Shown: positions 45,717 through 57,009 of the stretch, piece by piece
Layout: the number at the start of each line of letters is the position of its first letter
Numbering within the stretch: position 1 is the stretch's first letter
Assembly: GCA_023362775.1 (NCBI GenBank)
Contig: JALMGJ010000016.1
Coordinates: 310,001-374,000 of the forward strand
Length of the DNA stretch: 64,000 nucleotides
Reading direction: 5' to 3'
Origin: Charina bottae
Taxonomy: Eukaryota > Chordata > Lepidosauria > Squamata > Charinaidae
The notes under the pieces: generated by a model
Seen by the model: only the letters and a program-made list of their open reading frames with translations
The model's database searches: none
What the model was told of the DNA's origin: nothing
Position numbers and translations under genes: made by a program

Positions 45717-45846
45717 GGTTAGATAGCATCACCAATGTAAGGAACATGAATTTGAGTAAACTCCGGGAGACAGTGGAGGACAGGAAGGCCTGGCGTGCTA
45801 TGGTCCATGAGGTCACGAAGAGTCGGACACGACTAAATGACTGAAC
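45717..45846 (+). mobile_element. BovB fragment 2, left of a solo LTR
   Basis: Nearly identical to 45181-45310 (the last 130 bp of fragment 1), differing at a few sites such as caccaatgtaagg versus caccgatgtaacg. Interrupted in its tail by the LTR at 45847. The (AAC)n tail resumes at 46542. Confidence 0.9.
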
Positions 45847-46541
45847 TGATGGGATGTACGCTGGCTTAAAGGGGAAAAACTCGAGGCTTGAGAATAAACA
45901 GACATGGATTGCAGCTTTTAGGGCTAAAAGTATTTACTTGTAGCATAAGGCAATAAATGCATATATAGTTAAGGCAATAAATGCAGATGTTACATTATTG
46001 CAATAAGGAAAAACAAAAACAAACTTATAAGCAGAGATCCGTGTATTGATCCCAGGGCCAGAGCTCATGCCACCCAAAGCCAGGCATAGCTCACACTGCC
46101 CAGTCCTCAGAAGTAGAATACACGTGAAGAACTACATGGCTAAAGACACAAAAAATCAAGAAGCATAGAACACCATTTTGCATGGTTAGATATTCAGTTC
46201 TTCCAGCTTTCTGATTGGCTGGATGTTAGGTGTGACACACACCAGGCCTAAAGCACTAGGCCTAAAGCAATAGCATGACCTGCTATTGGGTGGCAGTGCT
46301 GCATCTAAGCGAGCACGTGATCTCCTCCCTCCCTCTGCTCCCCCTGGAGCAGGCTTCCCACGGAGGGAATCAGGAGAACTTGTTCTCATGGGAAGTTCCC
46401 ATTGCTTGTGTGGGCACTAGCCATAACAATACACACGTGACAGTTGTTATCTTGCACCTGCACTTCTCGTCACCATGAGAAGCTTTTGCTTTGTAAAGGA
46501 TGCAATTTGCCAAAACACATTTTCATATGGGAAATCTAACA
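45847..46541. mobile_element. solo LTR, 695 bp, in BovB tail
   Basis: Begins tgatggg and ends ctaaca (TG...CA), flanked by the 5-bp repeat tgaac (45842-45846 and 46542-46546). Removing it rejoins gactgaac to aacaacaacaa, the BovB tail seen at 45303-45327. No coding sequence. Orientation is uncertain: TATA-like and AATAAA-like words occur on both strands. Confidence 0.75.
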
Positions 46542-46556
46542 TGAACAACAACAAAA
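46542..46556 (+). mobile_element. BovB fragment 2, tail
   Basis: tgaacaacaacaaaa: the remaining tail of BovB fragment 2 beyond the LTR, including the right target duplication. Confidence 0.75.
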
Positions 46557-48083
46557 GAGATTGTTTATACTTTTGATGAGGGTGGGAAGTCACTTTCATA
46601 AAGGGAGGTTCTTTTTACTTTTTTGCTTTCTTGCCCTTTTTTTCTTTTTTAGTTTGTATTATCTTTTATTGTTGTTTCTAAAACTTTTAATAACAGTATT
46701 ATTAAAAATAAGCTCTTATTAAATGAATAAATACATTCCCCATAGTCCCTAAGCTTTTCATCCTAAAACGCTAGGCCAGCTTTACAATTAAATGCAATAT
46801 AAGGAGGCAACTGAGGGGCCATACCCTCCCTTTATGACACCTAGGTCAAGCAGTCTCAGCAGCAGCTTGTCATCACTGTTGACCACATAGAAGCTACCAG
46901 ATCTAGGCTGAAAAAAAAATCTGGATTGCCACTAGCAGACAGCAAATCATTAGTGTTTTAAGTATCCATTTGCTGACTTCTAGTGATTGTCTCCAAAAAT
47001 GTATCCCAGGTCTGGTTGTTCTAAATGTCACTCTGGCAGAGGAAAACATTGTGAGATGCTGTAAGCACCATGTTGCAAGTTAAGAGAAGGAAGGAAGGAA
47101 GGAAGGAAGGAAGGAAGGAAGGAAGGAAGGAAGGAAGGAAGGAAGGAAGGAAGGAAGGAAGGAAGGAAGCTATGTTGATATGTGTAGGATTGGGAGATGA
47201 GAAAACCTCTTAAGGAGTTAGCCCTAAGAGTCTCCATTTTTTTCTGAGCTTCCAGATTTTTTCCTTTTATCCCTCCCTCCTAAGGAACACCTTAAATAAT
47301 ATGTGAATTAATCTCTTAAAACAGATTTTTACTGTTTTGCTTTTAAGTTTTCTAAGTAATTAGTTACTATTTTCTGACCTTTAAAAAAATTGAAATACTA
47401 GACAACTCTAACCATGTAAGCAATTTCAGTGGAAGAGTGAAATTGCTGTAATTTTGGCTGGTTGGTGTTTACTTTTTTTTTTACATAGATGTATAGGTCA
47501 CTCTAAGACTTGCAGTAAGTAATATTTCTTATTCTCATCTGTCTTTCAAGCTACAAAATGAATCGAACCACTTCTAGTTCCATTCTGTTGATGAAAAATT
47601 CAAATAACTGTTGGTATATGCTTCTCAGCAGCAACACTAAACTGATGTGGTTCCTAAAATTCACTATAATCTATTGCCAATGTTGTAATAATTTAATAAC
47701 ACACTACATTACAGATTTCCTAGATGAAAATCAAATGCTGATCTTGGGTTTTGACCCTGGATATCCAAGTATGTTTCCGTATATAATCCTGATATGTTTA
47801 TAGTTTGGGGTTTTAAGTGATGTTCAGATTTTTAATATTGTTTATCTTGGGATAGTAATTCCAAGGAAGCATTCACTACTAGTAAGTAATAGAATATGGT
47901 CCTATTAGCCTTAAACTCAATGACAGATTGTTTTTTTAAAAGACTCTAAAACAAGTTTGTTTTGACCTGAAATTATGGTTAATATAAGAAAAAAATATTT
48001 TGTATTTATCAGACAGATCAGAAAATATTTAATAACACTATTTCTTGCTGGAGATGCTGTTTGGAAGTGGAAATTGTTAAACA
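46557..48083. other. unique DNA with one microsatellite
   Basis: No gene seen. A small frame ending ENQMLILGFDP (47725-47765) faintly resembles an L1 ORF2 C-terminus, but there is no other L1 support. Confidence 0.35.
47086..47168 (+). repeat. (GAAG)n microsatellite
   Basis: About 20 near-perfect units. Confidence 0.95.
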
Positions 48084-48104
48084 TGTAGTGTCTCCATTCA
48101 TCTG

Positions 48105-48782
48105 TGTGTCGACACTTAACTTAGAATTTGCAGGTCAGATACCAAAGAAAGAGAACACCAAAGGAGACACCAGGTTGGTGGTACATCTTAACAAAGGTTT
48201 ATTAAGAAATGCACCCAAGTACTTACGGCATGAAGACCCCAAACAGCTGGGTGAGCCCAAACGGCAGGGAAGGTTCATGTTCCGGAACTCAACTCACAAG
48301 GAAGCTGGGAAAAATGGGTAGTTCTTATAGGCCTTTTTCCTCGCTCCCCCACCCTTTGGAATCCTCACCTCAGTTCTGTGATGAGTATCCAGGGGAAATT
48401 AATGTTTGTATTTACATTCACTGAAGAGGAAGAGATTACGAGAAAGTAAGCAAGTATACAATGGGAGGCTACATATTAAAAGGAATACTGTTGAGTACAC
48501 AACAGGGGAACACCCATTGGAAGGAATGCCTTGGCAGCAGCTGCATGCTTAGCATGCTGGAGGCTGCAAGCCAGGAGCCACTTCAGATAGCAGCACAAGC
48601 TGGCCAAGGGTGCTAATTAACCTGTGGCTAGCACCTTTTAGGGAAGTGCTGTGCTGAAGAGCAGCTCGGGAAGAGATAGCTTGTTTAAGCAATCTTTCCC
48701 TTCTGTAAGAGGGGGGAGATTCGGGAAGGTGAAAAGGGTAAAGGTAAAAAATACAAAAAATACAAGTTAGGCAGTTGACACA
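48105..48782 (-). mobile_element. LTR-like element (minus strand)
   Basis: Read on the minus strand: starts TGTGTC and ends GACACA, with a TATA-like ctataagaac (48321-48330 reversed) and, about 125 bp further, AATAAA (48198-48203 reversed) followed by a U5-like T/C-rich end. That spacing is typical of an LTR with R between. No target duplication was found and the ends are approximate. No internal retroviral genes are present. Confidence 0.5.
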
Positions 48783-49783
48783 GGACATACAGTTTATACT
48801 GTTTCTATCACTGCTACATTTTGTCCCTGCAATAGGGCAACCCCACCATCTGTTGATAATAGGGGAGATCAACATATGGCATCAGTCAATTCAGTCAAAT
48901 TTTCTGAGATTCATGCTGTATGTGCCCCCTTACATTTTCCTTCAACTGGCACCTGATTGCGCCTTGCTAGAGGCCCATATAAGATTTGGTTGCCTGTAAT
49001 TTTGGCTGTCACAAATGTTGGGGGGAGGGGTGTGTGAGCCCCTAGCCCAACTCATCCTGCCTGATAAAATTCTTCTCTTGGAAGGAACAAATAGCTGCTG
49101 ATTTGGCTCATTGTGGACTCTCAACCCATAGTTTTTTCATGCTGGGTTTAGAAAAAGCCATGTCTGAGGCTAAATAGAGAGTATTCAGTTTAGATTTATG
49201 AAATGATAAAATTAAAACATCATTTCATTGCTATAAGACCCCTATGAGTGCTCCTTATGTTTTCAGATATATTTATAATACTGTCTCAGTCCCACACAGA
49301 ATATTATTTACTCTGGAGAGATTTGATGCCTTATCCTTGAAAGTTGTGGAAGAGAGATTTTACAACATCAGTTATCTAGAATGACTCTGCATAGGTTCAT
49401 ACCCTAGATGTTGAGCCAACTGCACATGTTTTTCTGACTTGCCCCTTATACTATTCCTGGCACCTTGTGATACTGGCCTCTAATCAGAAATTGTGTTTTT
49501 CCTGTTAAATGAACATAGTAGATAACTTTCTATGAAAGCTGCAAATTTTTGTGCCATAGCAACTGCAATCAGAAAACAGTATCTGATATTAAGTATTGGA
49601 TACTTCATAAATTGATAAGTGTGTCATCCGGGAGGTAGATGGAGGAATCCCCCATGCCAGTGAGCAGTTTCCTGGTACTATAGCCATTGGAGAAACTCAA
49701 AAGAAACCTCATGTTATAATGACCCATGAATCACTGGTAGAAATCTATCAATCTGCATGGACCAGTGTGGTATGCTACAGTCC
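48783..49783. other. unique DNA, no gene seen
   Basis: No recognised features apart from short G-runs near 49020. Confidence 0.4.
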
Positions 49784-49940
49784 CAGGGCCGCAACTAGTG
49801 GGGGGAGGCAAGTGGGGCATGTGCCCTGGGTGCCGCACGGGGGGGGGGGCACAAAAATTACAAAATGGTACTTGTATACTAAATGTTTCCTGGGTGCAGG
49901 CGCAGAATCCATGTTTGCCCTGGGTGACACATGTAGGAAT
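49784..49940. mobile_element. hAT-type short element related to 12188-12356
   Basis: Begins cagggccgcaact (the complement of the 12.35-kb terminus) and shares the order gcaagtggggcatgtgcc, G-run, then cagaatccatgttt with that copy. The other end is diverged and no target repeat was found. Confidence 0.65.
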
Positions 49941-50471
49941 TCTGGGATGGTAGTACCAGAACTCCACACAGCTTCTTATTAGTATATAGCAGAGTAGAAG
50001 CGTTCCCATAAACTTGCACAAGGCTTAATCAGTTCAAAACACAAAATAAACACACTTCACACGTTAATGTAAAGTAACATAAAAAAGAGTTTACAATTTT
50101 ATTGTAACTCACAGTTCCTTAGTAGAAACGATCCATGCGTGCAAGCAAGAAGGTTCTGATGTGAACCAAAGGTGCCAACCAAGGTATATAGTGTGCAAAG
50201 GCATTTCTGCAAATAAATATGAAGCTAGAAGCCAGAGCTTTGCCAGTTAGTATTCCAGCTTCCTATTTATTAATTTTGTTATGAAAATAATCTTAAAAAG
50301 TAACTGGGGCAGCAAACTTGGGAGCACACTATTATGGGAACAACATTGCTTACACACACAGACGTGTGTGTCTGTGTGTGTGTGTGTGTGTGTAAGAAAA
50401 GAGCCAATGTTTGCAAGAAAGAGGACAGAAATGTAAGATATTTGGGAAAACTCATGTTCAAGTCTCTAGAA
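49941..50471. other. unique DNA with (TG)n
   Basis: A (TG)n run at about 50365-50394. No gene seen. Confidence 0.45.
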
Positions 50472-50738
50472 CAGAGCTTTCCAAACTGTGTGTGGCGACA
50501 AACTTTTGTGTCGCCACACACAGTCTGGTGTGTTGCCACACAACCCGGAAGCGCTGATCATCAGCGCTTCTGGGTTTTCCCGCGGCGACACACCAACTGC
50601 AGCACGCAAAACCCGAAAGCGGAGCAGCGCTTCCGGGTTTTTGCGTGCTGCCGCAAGGACGGCACTTCCGGGTTTTCCCGCCGGGACACACCAACGCCGG
50701 TTGGTGTGTCACCGCGGGAAAAACTTTGGAAAACCCTG
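50472..50738. mobile_element. GC-rich hAT short element, copy D
   Basis: Flanked by 8-bp repeats ctctagaa (50464-50471 and 50739-50746). Ends cagagctttccaaa and tttggaaaaccctg. The interior holds two strong hairpins: 15-bp arms around 50559 (50544-50574) and a pair gcagcacgcaaaacccg/cgggtttttgcgtgctgc (50599-50615 with 50635-50652). No transposase. Confidence 0.9.
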
Positions 50739-50746
50739 CTCTAGAA

Positions 50747-51628
50747 GATATGTTTTCCCTGTATGTCCGCAGTAAGTTAAGGAGAAAGAATTACTGAGAC
50801 CACCTTGTGTGTGAGCATCAGAATCTGAAGAAATGGGGTAGGCCTAAGCATAAAGAGCAGCATTCTTGTACCTGTTACAGTTCCCAACATTTCCAGCCTT
50901 TGGACAGTTTGGTCCCAGATCCAGGCAGTCAGAATCCAACACATTTTGGAAACCCCCCGTTTGATTAAGGTTTATGTAGAGGCAGTCTCCATGCTGTAAG
51001 ACCTACCTCTATGAGTAGTAGATGGGACCAGAGTCATGGAGGACACAGCCCTGGGGAAAGTTCCACTTCCCTCCTTCAGATTATTATTGCATAGAAGAAA
51101 ATGCTGGAAGAGGTCCTCAGTACTATATATTCATGGGAAGGTACATGCCTAAGAATCAAACACTCTTGTGCTCATCTACACATATATAATTTAAGGAATA
51201 GTGTAGGAAAAGAAAAGAAAAGGACAAAATACCTAATTTCAATGAACAGCAATTTAACAGCTATATTAGATTAGATGATAGACGCCACTAAAAATTCTTC
51301 ATCATAATTTCTATAGTCAAGTGGGTCATCTTCATTTGCAACCTAATTACTTTTGCCATCTACAGTACATTTATGCTTCATGTGAGGAAAATGTTTAAGC
51401 AGTATGTTTAATGAAAGTTAAACACAATACAAAAAATCAAAGTTTAAATTTTGCTTATATGTAAATCATATTAAACAAGGCGTATATTCTGAATTTTCAC
51501 TGGCTGTAAACTGCAGGCTTAGTGCAATTCAGGCTTCAGTCTCCTTGTTTATTCTCACTATTTTTATATCACATTCACAGAAATATTACAAATGGCCTTG
51601 ATCAAAGTGATATTTGAATTCTCGAAAC
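50747..51628. other. unique DNA, no gene seen
   Basis: No motif-bearing frame or recognised repeat. Confidence 0.4.
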
Positions 51629-51636
51629 TGTCAACC

Positions 51637-51697
51637 GATATTAAACTGATAAGAACAGATACTACATTTGATTTTAGCCAAAAGGCCGAGAAGCAAT
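51637..51697 (-). pseudogene. U2 snRNA fragment (5' ~61 nt)
   Basis: The minus strand matches the 5' end of U2 snRNA: the start (attgcttctcggcctttt), the branch-site recognition region (gtagtatctgttc) and cagtttaatat, with about three substitutions. The rest of U2, including the Sm site, is missing. Flanked by tgtcaacc on both sides (51629-51636 and 51697-51704), so it looks like a 3'-truncated retro-copy and not a functional gene. Confidence 0.85.
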
Positions 51698-51726
51698 GTC
51701 AACCAATATCAGTATATGCAACATTT

Positions 51727-52113
51727 ATGGATCTGGCCCAGATGGCTAAATTGACAGCATTAATTAGAGAACAATCAGTTTCTGGATTTTTATCTGTTTG
51801 GCAACCACTTCTAGAGTACTTGCTTGTGTTAGAAAAAAATGATGTTTTGATTTTGGGTTTTAATGATTAATTGGTTTATTTTAATAGAAATAATGTTACT
51901 ATGGTTTAATCATTGGTAAGAGATAATTTTTGTAAATTTATCTATATCTGTATTGGAGAAAGTTGGAAGTCACTTTTCGTCTTTGTTTTTCTGTCTATTT
52001 GCACCTTATAGTTTTTTCTTTTTTCTTTTAGTTCTATTTTCATGCTTTTCTGTAGTTTCTATTTTGTATTTTATCTATACTTTGAAAATCAATAAAGTTT
52101 AAACTAAAAAAAA
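51727..52113 (+). mobile_element. 5'-truncated L1 3' end
   Basis: Flanked by a perfect 16-bp repeat agtatatgcaacattt (51711-51726 and 52114-52129). Encodes the last 48 residues of L1 ORF2 (MDLAQMAKLTALIRE, then VLILGFND and stop at 51870), a 3' UTR and aataaag followed by poly(A). It starts 22 bp after the right flank of the U2 fragment but in the opposite orientation. Confidence 0.93.
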
Positions 52114-52139
52114 AGTATATGCAACATTTGTGTTAACGT

Positions 52140-52515
52140 TTGAGAATAAAACCTGGAATTGACAGATAGAACAGACTGGAAATGTATTCAGTGTATCTAG
52201 GTGAAAGGGTATAGAAACTGCTATGTCATTATATCAGGTGAAAGATGATGACACCTACTGGCAAGAGTATGCAAATGTATTATGTGGCTGATGCAGTGCT
52301 ACTGTAATGTGAGTCCTGATTGGACAGATATGTATATAAAAGTACTGTGTAAAGGTGCTATAGTTTCTCTTTCATTTGATGTGCTATTGGACAACGTATC
52401 AGTATTACTTGGACTGCTGTGTATGAAGACTGTGTATGTATAATTGTAAATAGACTTTTTACCTAAACCTCATTTCGTGTGAGTCTGTTTTATCCTATCA
52501 GGACTGGAAGAACGT
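52140..52515 (+). mobile_element. possible LTR-like sequence
   Basis: Contains a TATA-like gtatataaaagtac (52331-52345) and a U5-like end (ctcatttcgtgtgagtctg, ttatcctatca) ending CA at about 52500. Termini and target duplication were not resolved, so this is tentative. Confidence 0.35.
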
Positions 52516-52924
52516 ATTGCTCTAAGGCTTCTTGGATATTGGGCCACCCCAGTACCGCTGACTCTGACAATTTGGATTTATTTTATTAATTTTATAATAT
52601 TGCCTATTTAATGAAAATAAACTTAACCCAATAGTCTGCCCCAGAATAAACAATAAAATTCATGTCATGCTAACATTTGAGTGTGTCTCCTTTTTCCTCA
52701 CTGACTATCAGAAGATATGAACTCCTAGAAGAAATCTCAATGCAGGATTCCATTTTGTGCTCAGTAATTTAATCAGTGCACATTTTGATTGATTGGTTGC
52801 ATTTTTATTCCATTATTCATACAAGTACTATTTCTCAAACTGGGTCATGGTAATTAAAAGAGTGAGAAAGGCCCTGTCAGCAGGTTCATAATCCAAACAA
52901 ACAAGAAGCATAAGAGACAGTTGG
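52516..52924. other. unique DNA, no gene seen
   Basis: No recognised feature. Confidence 0.4.
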
Positions 52925-53150
52925 AAGAGTGAGGTGGTGCAGTGGCTGAGATCTGGACTGAGAACATGGAGAGGCAGGTTCAACTCTACCCTCAGCCATG
53001 GGCTCATTGGAAAACCTTAGGCCAATCACTTTTTTCATCTAACCTTTCTCACAGGGTTGTTATTGTCAGAAAAATTACAGAATGTAGCCCTATGTATGCA
53101 GCCTTGGGCTTCCAGGGAAAAAATGAAATTAAAACCCAGCCAATAAATAA
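52925..53150 (+). mobile_element. tRNA-derived SINE
   Basis: Plus-strand head (gtgcagtggctgagat, box A-like; caggttcaactct, box B-like at ~52975) followed by ccttaggccaatcac and the ctcacagggttgttatt block, as in the minus-strand copies at 17.2 and 20.5 kb. Confidence 0.7.
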
Positions 53151-53998
53151 AAAGAGGGAGGAAAGAGGTCCTCAGAATGCACAGATTAACTCACAAACAA
53201 AATTGATTCTTGATCTTATGTACTCTCAATGAGCAATTCCTGTTTCCATGATTCTAAATTATATGCTGATTTCAGAATCAAGAAAAAATTAAAAAGCAAT
53301 TAAACAATATCAGAGCTGGAAGATGCCACTCAATTGTTTCCTTAAATAAAAAGCAAAACATGACTCTGAATGCACCTTTGCAAACAAACACCTTCCACTT
53401 TTGAGGTGGGGGGACAGCTTGCAGCACATCTCATAACTGGAATATCTGGGCTAATTTACTTTCTTCCCATCCCTCCCTCCCTCCCTCCCTCTCTCTCTCT
53501 CTGTGTGTGTGTGTGTGTTTAACAACTTGCCTGATACAGAGTTATGGAGAACATCTATACAATGTTTAGTATAAAATTCTTTAATAATAAAAAAATACAA
53601 TGTTTTGTCTAATTTTGGTTGATCCTACTAAAGATATTACCTAATAGTGGATATTGAATTTTTATCTCTCTTGTAGATCAATATATGATTACTGTTGCTT
53701 CTGATAGCCATATGTTGCTGTTGGAACAAAATTCGGAAATTTTCATCTGGAGCAAGAGAGCAATCAAGAATACACACCAGGACCAAACAACATGTCATCT
53801 TAAGAATGCAAACTTATCAGCACAGTAATTTCTCCCTAAAGAGAAAAAATAACTACAAAGTAGGCATAGTCCTAGCTAGGATTACAGTGGGAGCAAATTA
53901 TGTTCTCATCTGGATTGCACCTCTCTATGCTGTTGTTTAGTTAACAACAAATTTATGAGGACAATCACAGGATTAATGTCACATTAATCCTATTAATT
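53151..53998. other. unique DNA with (CCCT)n(CT)n(GT)n
   Basis: Compound pyrimidine repeat at about 53469-53518. No gene seen. Confidence 0.45.
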
Positions 53999-54150
53999 AA
54001 CAGCGTTCTGCATGCGTCATGCCGGCCACATGACCGTGGAAGCGTCTTCGGACAACCCTGGCTCTTTGGCTAACAAACGGAGATGAGCACCGGCCCCTAG
54101 AATCGGACATGACTGCACAAATGTGCGGGGGGAACCTTTACCTTTTTTAA
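53999..54150 (+). mobile_element. SINE family member (copy 3 of 3), 5'-truncated
   Basis: Plus-strand copy of the 3' half of the SINE at 7449-7762, from acagcgttctgcatgc to ggggggaacctttacctttt. The order and most words are identical. Confidence 0.82.
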
Positions 54151-54794
54151 TCCTATTAAAGGCTCTATGAGTACTTTATGTTGTGGTTGAACTTTGGGAT
54201 TCATTCATTTCTTTTCTTCACACACCTGTTTGATCTATAGCTGGATCAAACTGGCCAAACGTCACAGTATTAATACAAAATAAAACAAATCAAAGCGAAC
54301 AAACAACCCACCCCCACCCCCCGAATTTTAATAGTGCCAGTGTTTGAGAATTAATTTACTGTGCTGCTCCAATTTTTTAAAAAATGTTGAGCATAATCTA
54401 TGAATCAGAAATTGGCCTTGGTGGATGGTGGTTACAGTAGAGCTACCATTTCTAGAGAACTGGAAAGAAGGCTTATGCAACAAGGAAAATTTGCAAAGAT
54501 AAGGATTTTTATGAGTCATTGAAGAGAGGCATTGATATTCTGAACAAAGAGGAAAACTGGCCTGCTTTCTGTTTTCCTGCCTTAAATTTTCTTATAGGTG
54601 CATGAAATTACAGTCATAACAGAAGCTGAAATGTGTGATTTTTAAGGAACACCTAGGAGGAAGTTTGGCCAGGATTTGTTTATCGTAAAACAGTGATAAT
54701 TGCATGGATTGTCATCCAATATTTTGATAATTAACTGATTCTTTGAATTGGATCCTTATCAAACTCAAATGGTAACATTCAAACATACTGTAGT
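54151..54794. other. unique DNA, no gene seen
   Basis: No recognised feature. Confidence 0.4.
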
Positions 54795-54960
54795 ATTTAT
54801 TTATTTTAAACTCTTATGTTCTGCCTATTGCCATGGGAGGGAACTAAAGGTGGCAAATAGATAAAATTAACAATGCTGAAAACAATCTTAATAATCCAAT
54901 TAAAATGTAATACAAACAGCTTTGTCTTTTTCATGAACTAAAGTTCTTTAAAAAGGCTAA
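54795..54960 (-). mobile_element. CR1-group 3' UTR remnant
   Basis: Low-coordinate tattt repeats followed by a minus-strand CR1-like terminus and a poly-T/AT rich UTR (caatctta, aatccaattaaaat). Diverged. Confidence 0.45.
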
Positions 54961-55002
54961 GGTTTTACTAGGTGAGGGTAAACACCACGTTTTGCAGAAA
55001 TG

Positions 55003-55141
55003 CAAAGCCTTTTATGGGGGAAAAAAATCAAAAAACTTTTTTTCTTCTTTCTTTGATTTGTATTTCTATTTCTTTTTCCGTTTCCAACTTTTATCTATGT
55101 ATATTTAAAATTCAATAAAATATATTTAAAAAAAAAACTAA
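55003..55141 (+). mobile_element. L1 3' UTR fragment
   Basis: Shares tttgatttgtatttct, ttccgtttccaacttttatc and attcaataaaat with the end of the full L1 (44690-44765), followed by poly(A). An 8-bp tgcagaaa occurs on both sides (54993-55000, 55142-55149), a tentative target duplication. Confidence 0.75.
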
Positions 55142-55149
55142 TGCAGAAA

Positions 55150-56914
55150 CATTAATTCACCTGCTGCTAGAATCTAGCTCCAGCTTCACCCACTATCGAC
55201 TCCAGTTTTTTCTGCCAATGGTTGTGGTCTCTAACAGATTTTTTCTCATAGATCAATGACCCTTGGAGAAAGATGTCACAGGACCACTTCTTCCACTTGA
55301 ATGCTCTATCAGAGATACAGGACAATGGTCAACCTTGAGCTGCCCCTTAGAGTATTATTTGTGCCATTTTAGTCTGCTGAAACAAAGCACAACAAAAAAA
55401 GGACCAGCGTGATACTCAGTGTCTGTTATTCTTTTGACTACCACACAACTCATGCATGCCACAATATATTTGTTATCCTTTTATGTGCCACAAGACAGCT
55501 TGTCATCTCAGTTATTATTTGCAGCAATCCTTTCTAATAGTTTTTCCCCCCATTGGCTACAGAGAAGTGATGACAGCTCGTAGAACAGCGTTCAATGCCT
55601 GTATGAGCAATACACTTCAATTCCCACCTTTAATACAGATCTGTTTCTAGCACAAGGACAAACCCTTTCCATTAACATCTAATGTTTGCAACTGCCCAAG
55701 CAATTAACTAATGGCATTTTTAAAAATCCCATCTGGCAGCGATTATCATTGATAAGTTACTTTTGCAAAGCATTTTTATGATGCATCAAACTCCTGCTAC
55801 TCATTACAATTCCCACATTCTCCATTTGCTGGATAATCCTTTATAGCCAGTTGTGAGGAGGCAAAAGTAATAAACCCTATGAAAGAAGATCAAAGTTGTT
55901 CTATTTAACTTACTTATTGATTTTCCTTTCACTTTGAATACCCCAAAGCCTCCAAGACTGCAATAAACTTCAACTGTATATAAAAAAAGTTTCATTTACC
56001 TGGACTGTTTGAATCCAGATGTTTCATTCATTTGTATGTATCTAATGTTATCTTGCATAACAGTGTAGTAGCTTTAGAAACTATTCAGGTCCTGGTGCCC
56101 AGTGATTGCGAGGGTGAAAATCATATAAAACCCCATACTTGGGGGCATGGCATAATGTAACATCTGTATCTTTCTGCTCGCAGAGCTTAAGAGAAGGTGG
56201 ACTGTATATATCATTCTGATAGATTCTATATATACTTTCCTGAAATGCTGAGCACCAAAACCTGGATAGCTCCTAAAGCTAATGTGTTGAATACAGTCAT
56301 CTAAAGTGTGAAGGTCTGCTTTTTGTTCTCCTGAGTTTTTGGCCCCATTCTCAAAAGGTGTTCAGCACTCTGAGGTCACCAAGCATGCTCAAACTCATCT
56401 GATTTTTGTTTGTTTGTTTGTACTTTTCTCTTTCCCACTATATGTGTTAATTTTCTTCACAATTTTTGATACTTCTACAAACCTTGATGCTCCCAAGTGG
56501 AACAAAAGGCCTATAGATACAACCTAGTAACAGATTTGTTGGTATGAATATGTGTGGGGATAACAATTGTGTGAACTTGATCTTTGATGTAATACAGGAA
56601 ACACATGAATGACTTTTGCAATTAGGGATAGGGTTAATTACTCCTAATTTATGGAGCAAATATGGTCAAGTATTTGTGAAGATGTTCTGTTATATCATAA
56701 CACAATTTCCAAATAAGTATAACACTTAGGTTTGTTATAGAATTAGCAACATGCCATGTCTGTCTTACCTCAGAATGGGCATAAGACAGTTTCTGTTACA
56801 TAGATAGGACAATTTAAATGTTTGGAGTTAAAAAAAAATTAAAATTATAACATGAAAGAAGACATGAGCTAGAAAAAACAGGGGGTCATGTGCTTGTGGA
56901 CCAGGTTGAGGACA
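55150..56914. other. unique DNA, no gene seen
   Basis: No motif-bearing frame or recognised repeat. Confidence 0.4.
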
Positions 56915-56977
56915 GATCCTCCTGGAGAAAATCTATCTATATAGTAATTAAGAATTGACACCAACTTGATGGTACAT

Positions 56978-57008
<31 letters not shown>
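56915..57008 (+). mobile_element. RTE-like 3' end with (AATC)n tail
   Basis: Reads ggagaaaatctatctatata, then gaattgacaccaacttgatgg, tacataatc, and eight AATC units (56977-57008). Same terminus as 28540-28600 and the minus-strand copy at 58.1 kb. Confidence 0.7.

Positions 57009-57009
<1 letters not shown>

Noticed and set aside
47725..47770. L1-like C-terminal word MLILGFD
   Set aside because: Only about eight residues match, with no L1 3' UTR or poly(A) downstream.
51637..51697. Functional U2 snRNA gene
   Set aside because: Only the first third of the RNA is present and there is no Sm site or 3' box.
51629..52129. U2-L1 chimera made in one insertion
   Set aside because: The two pieces are in opposite orientation and each has its own direct repeats.
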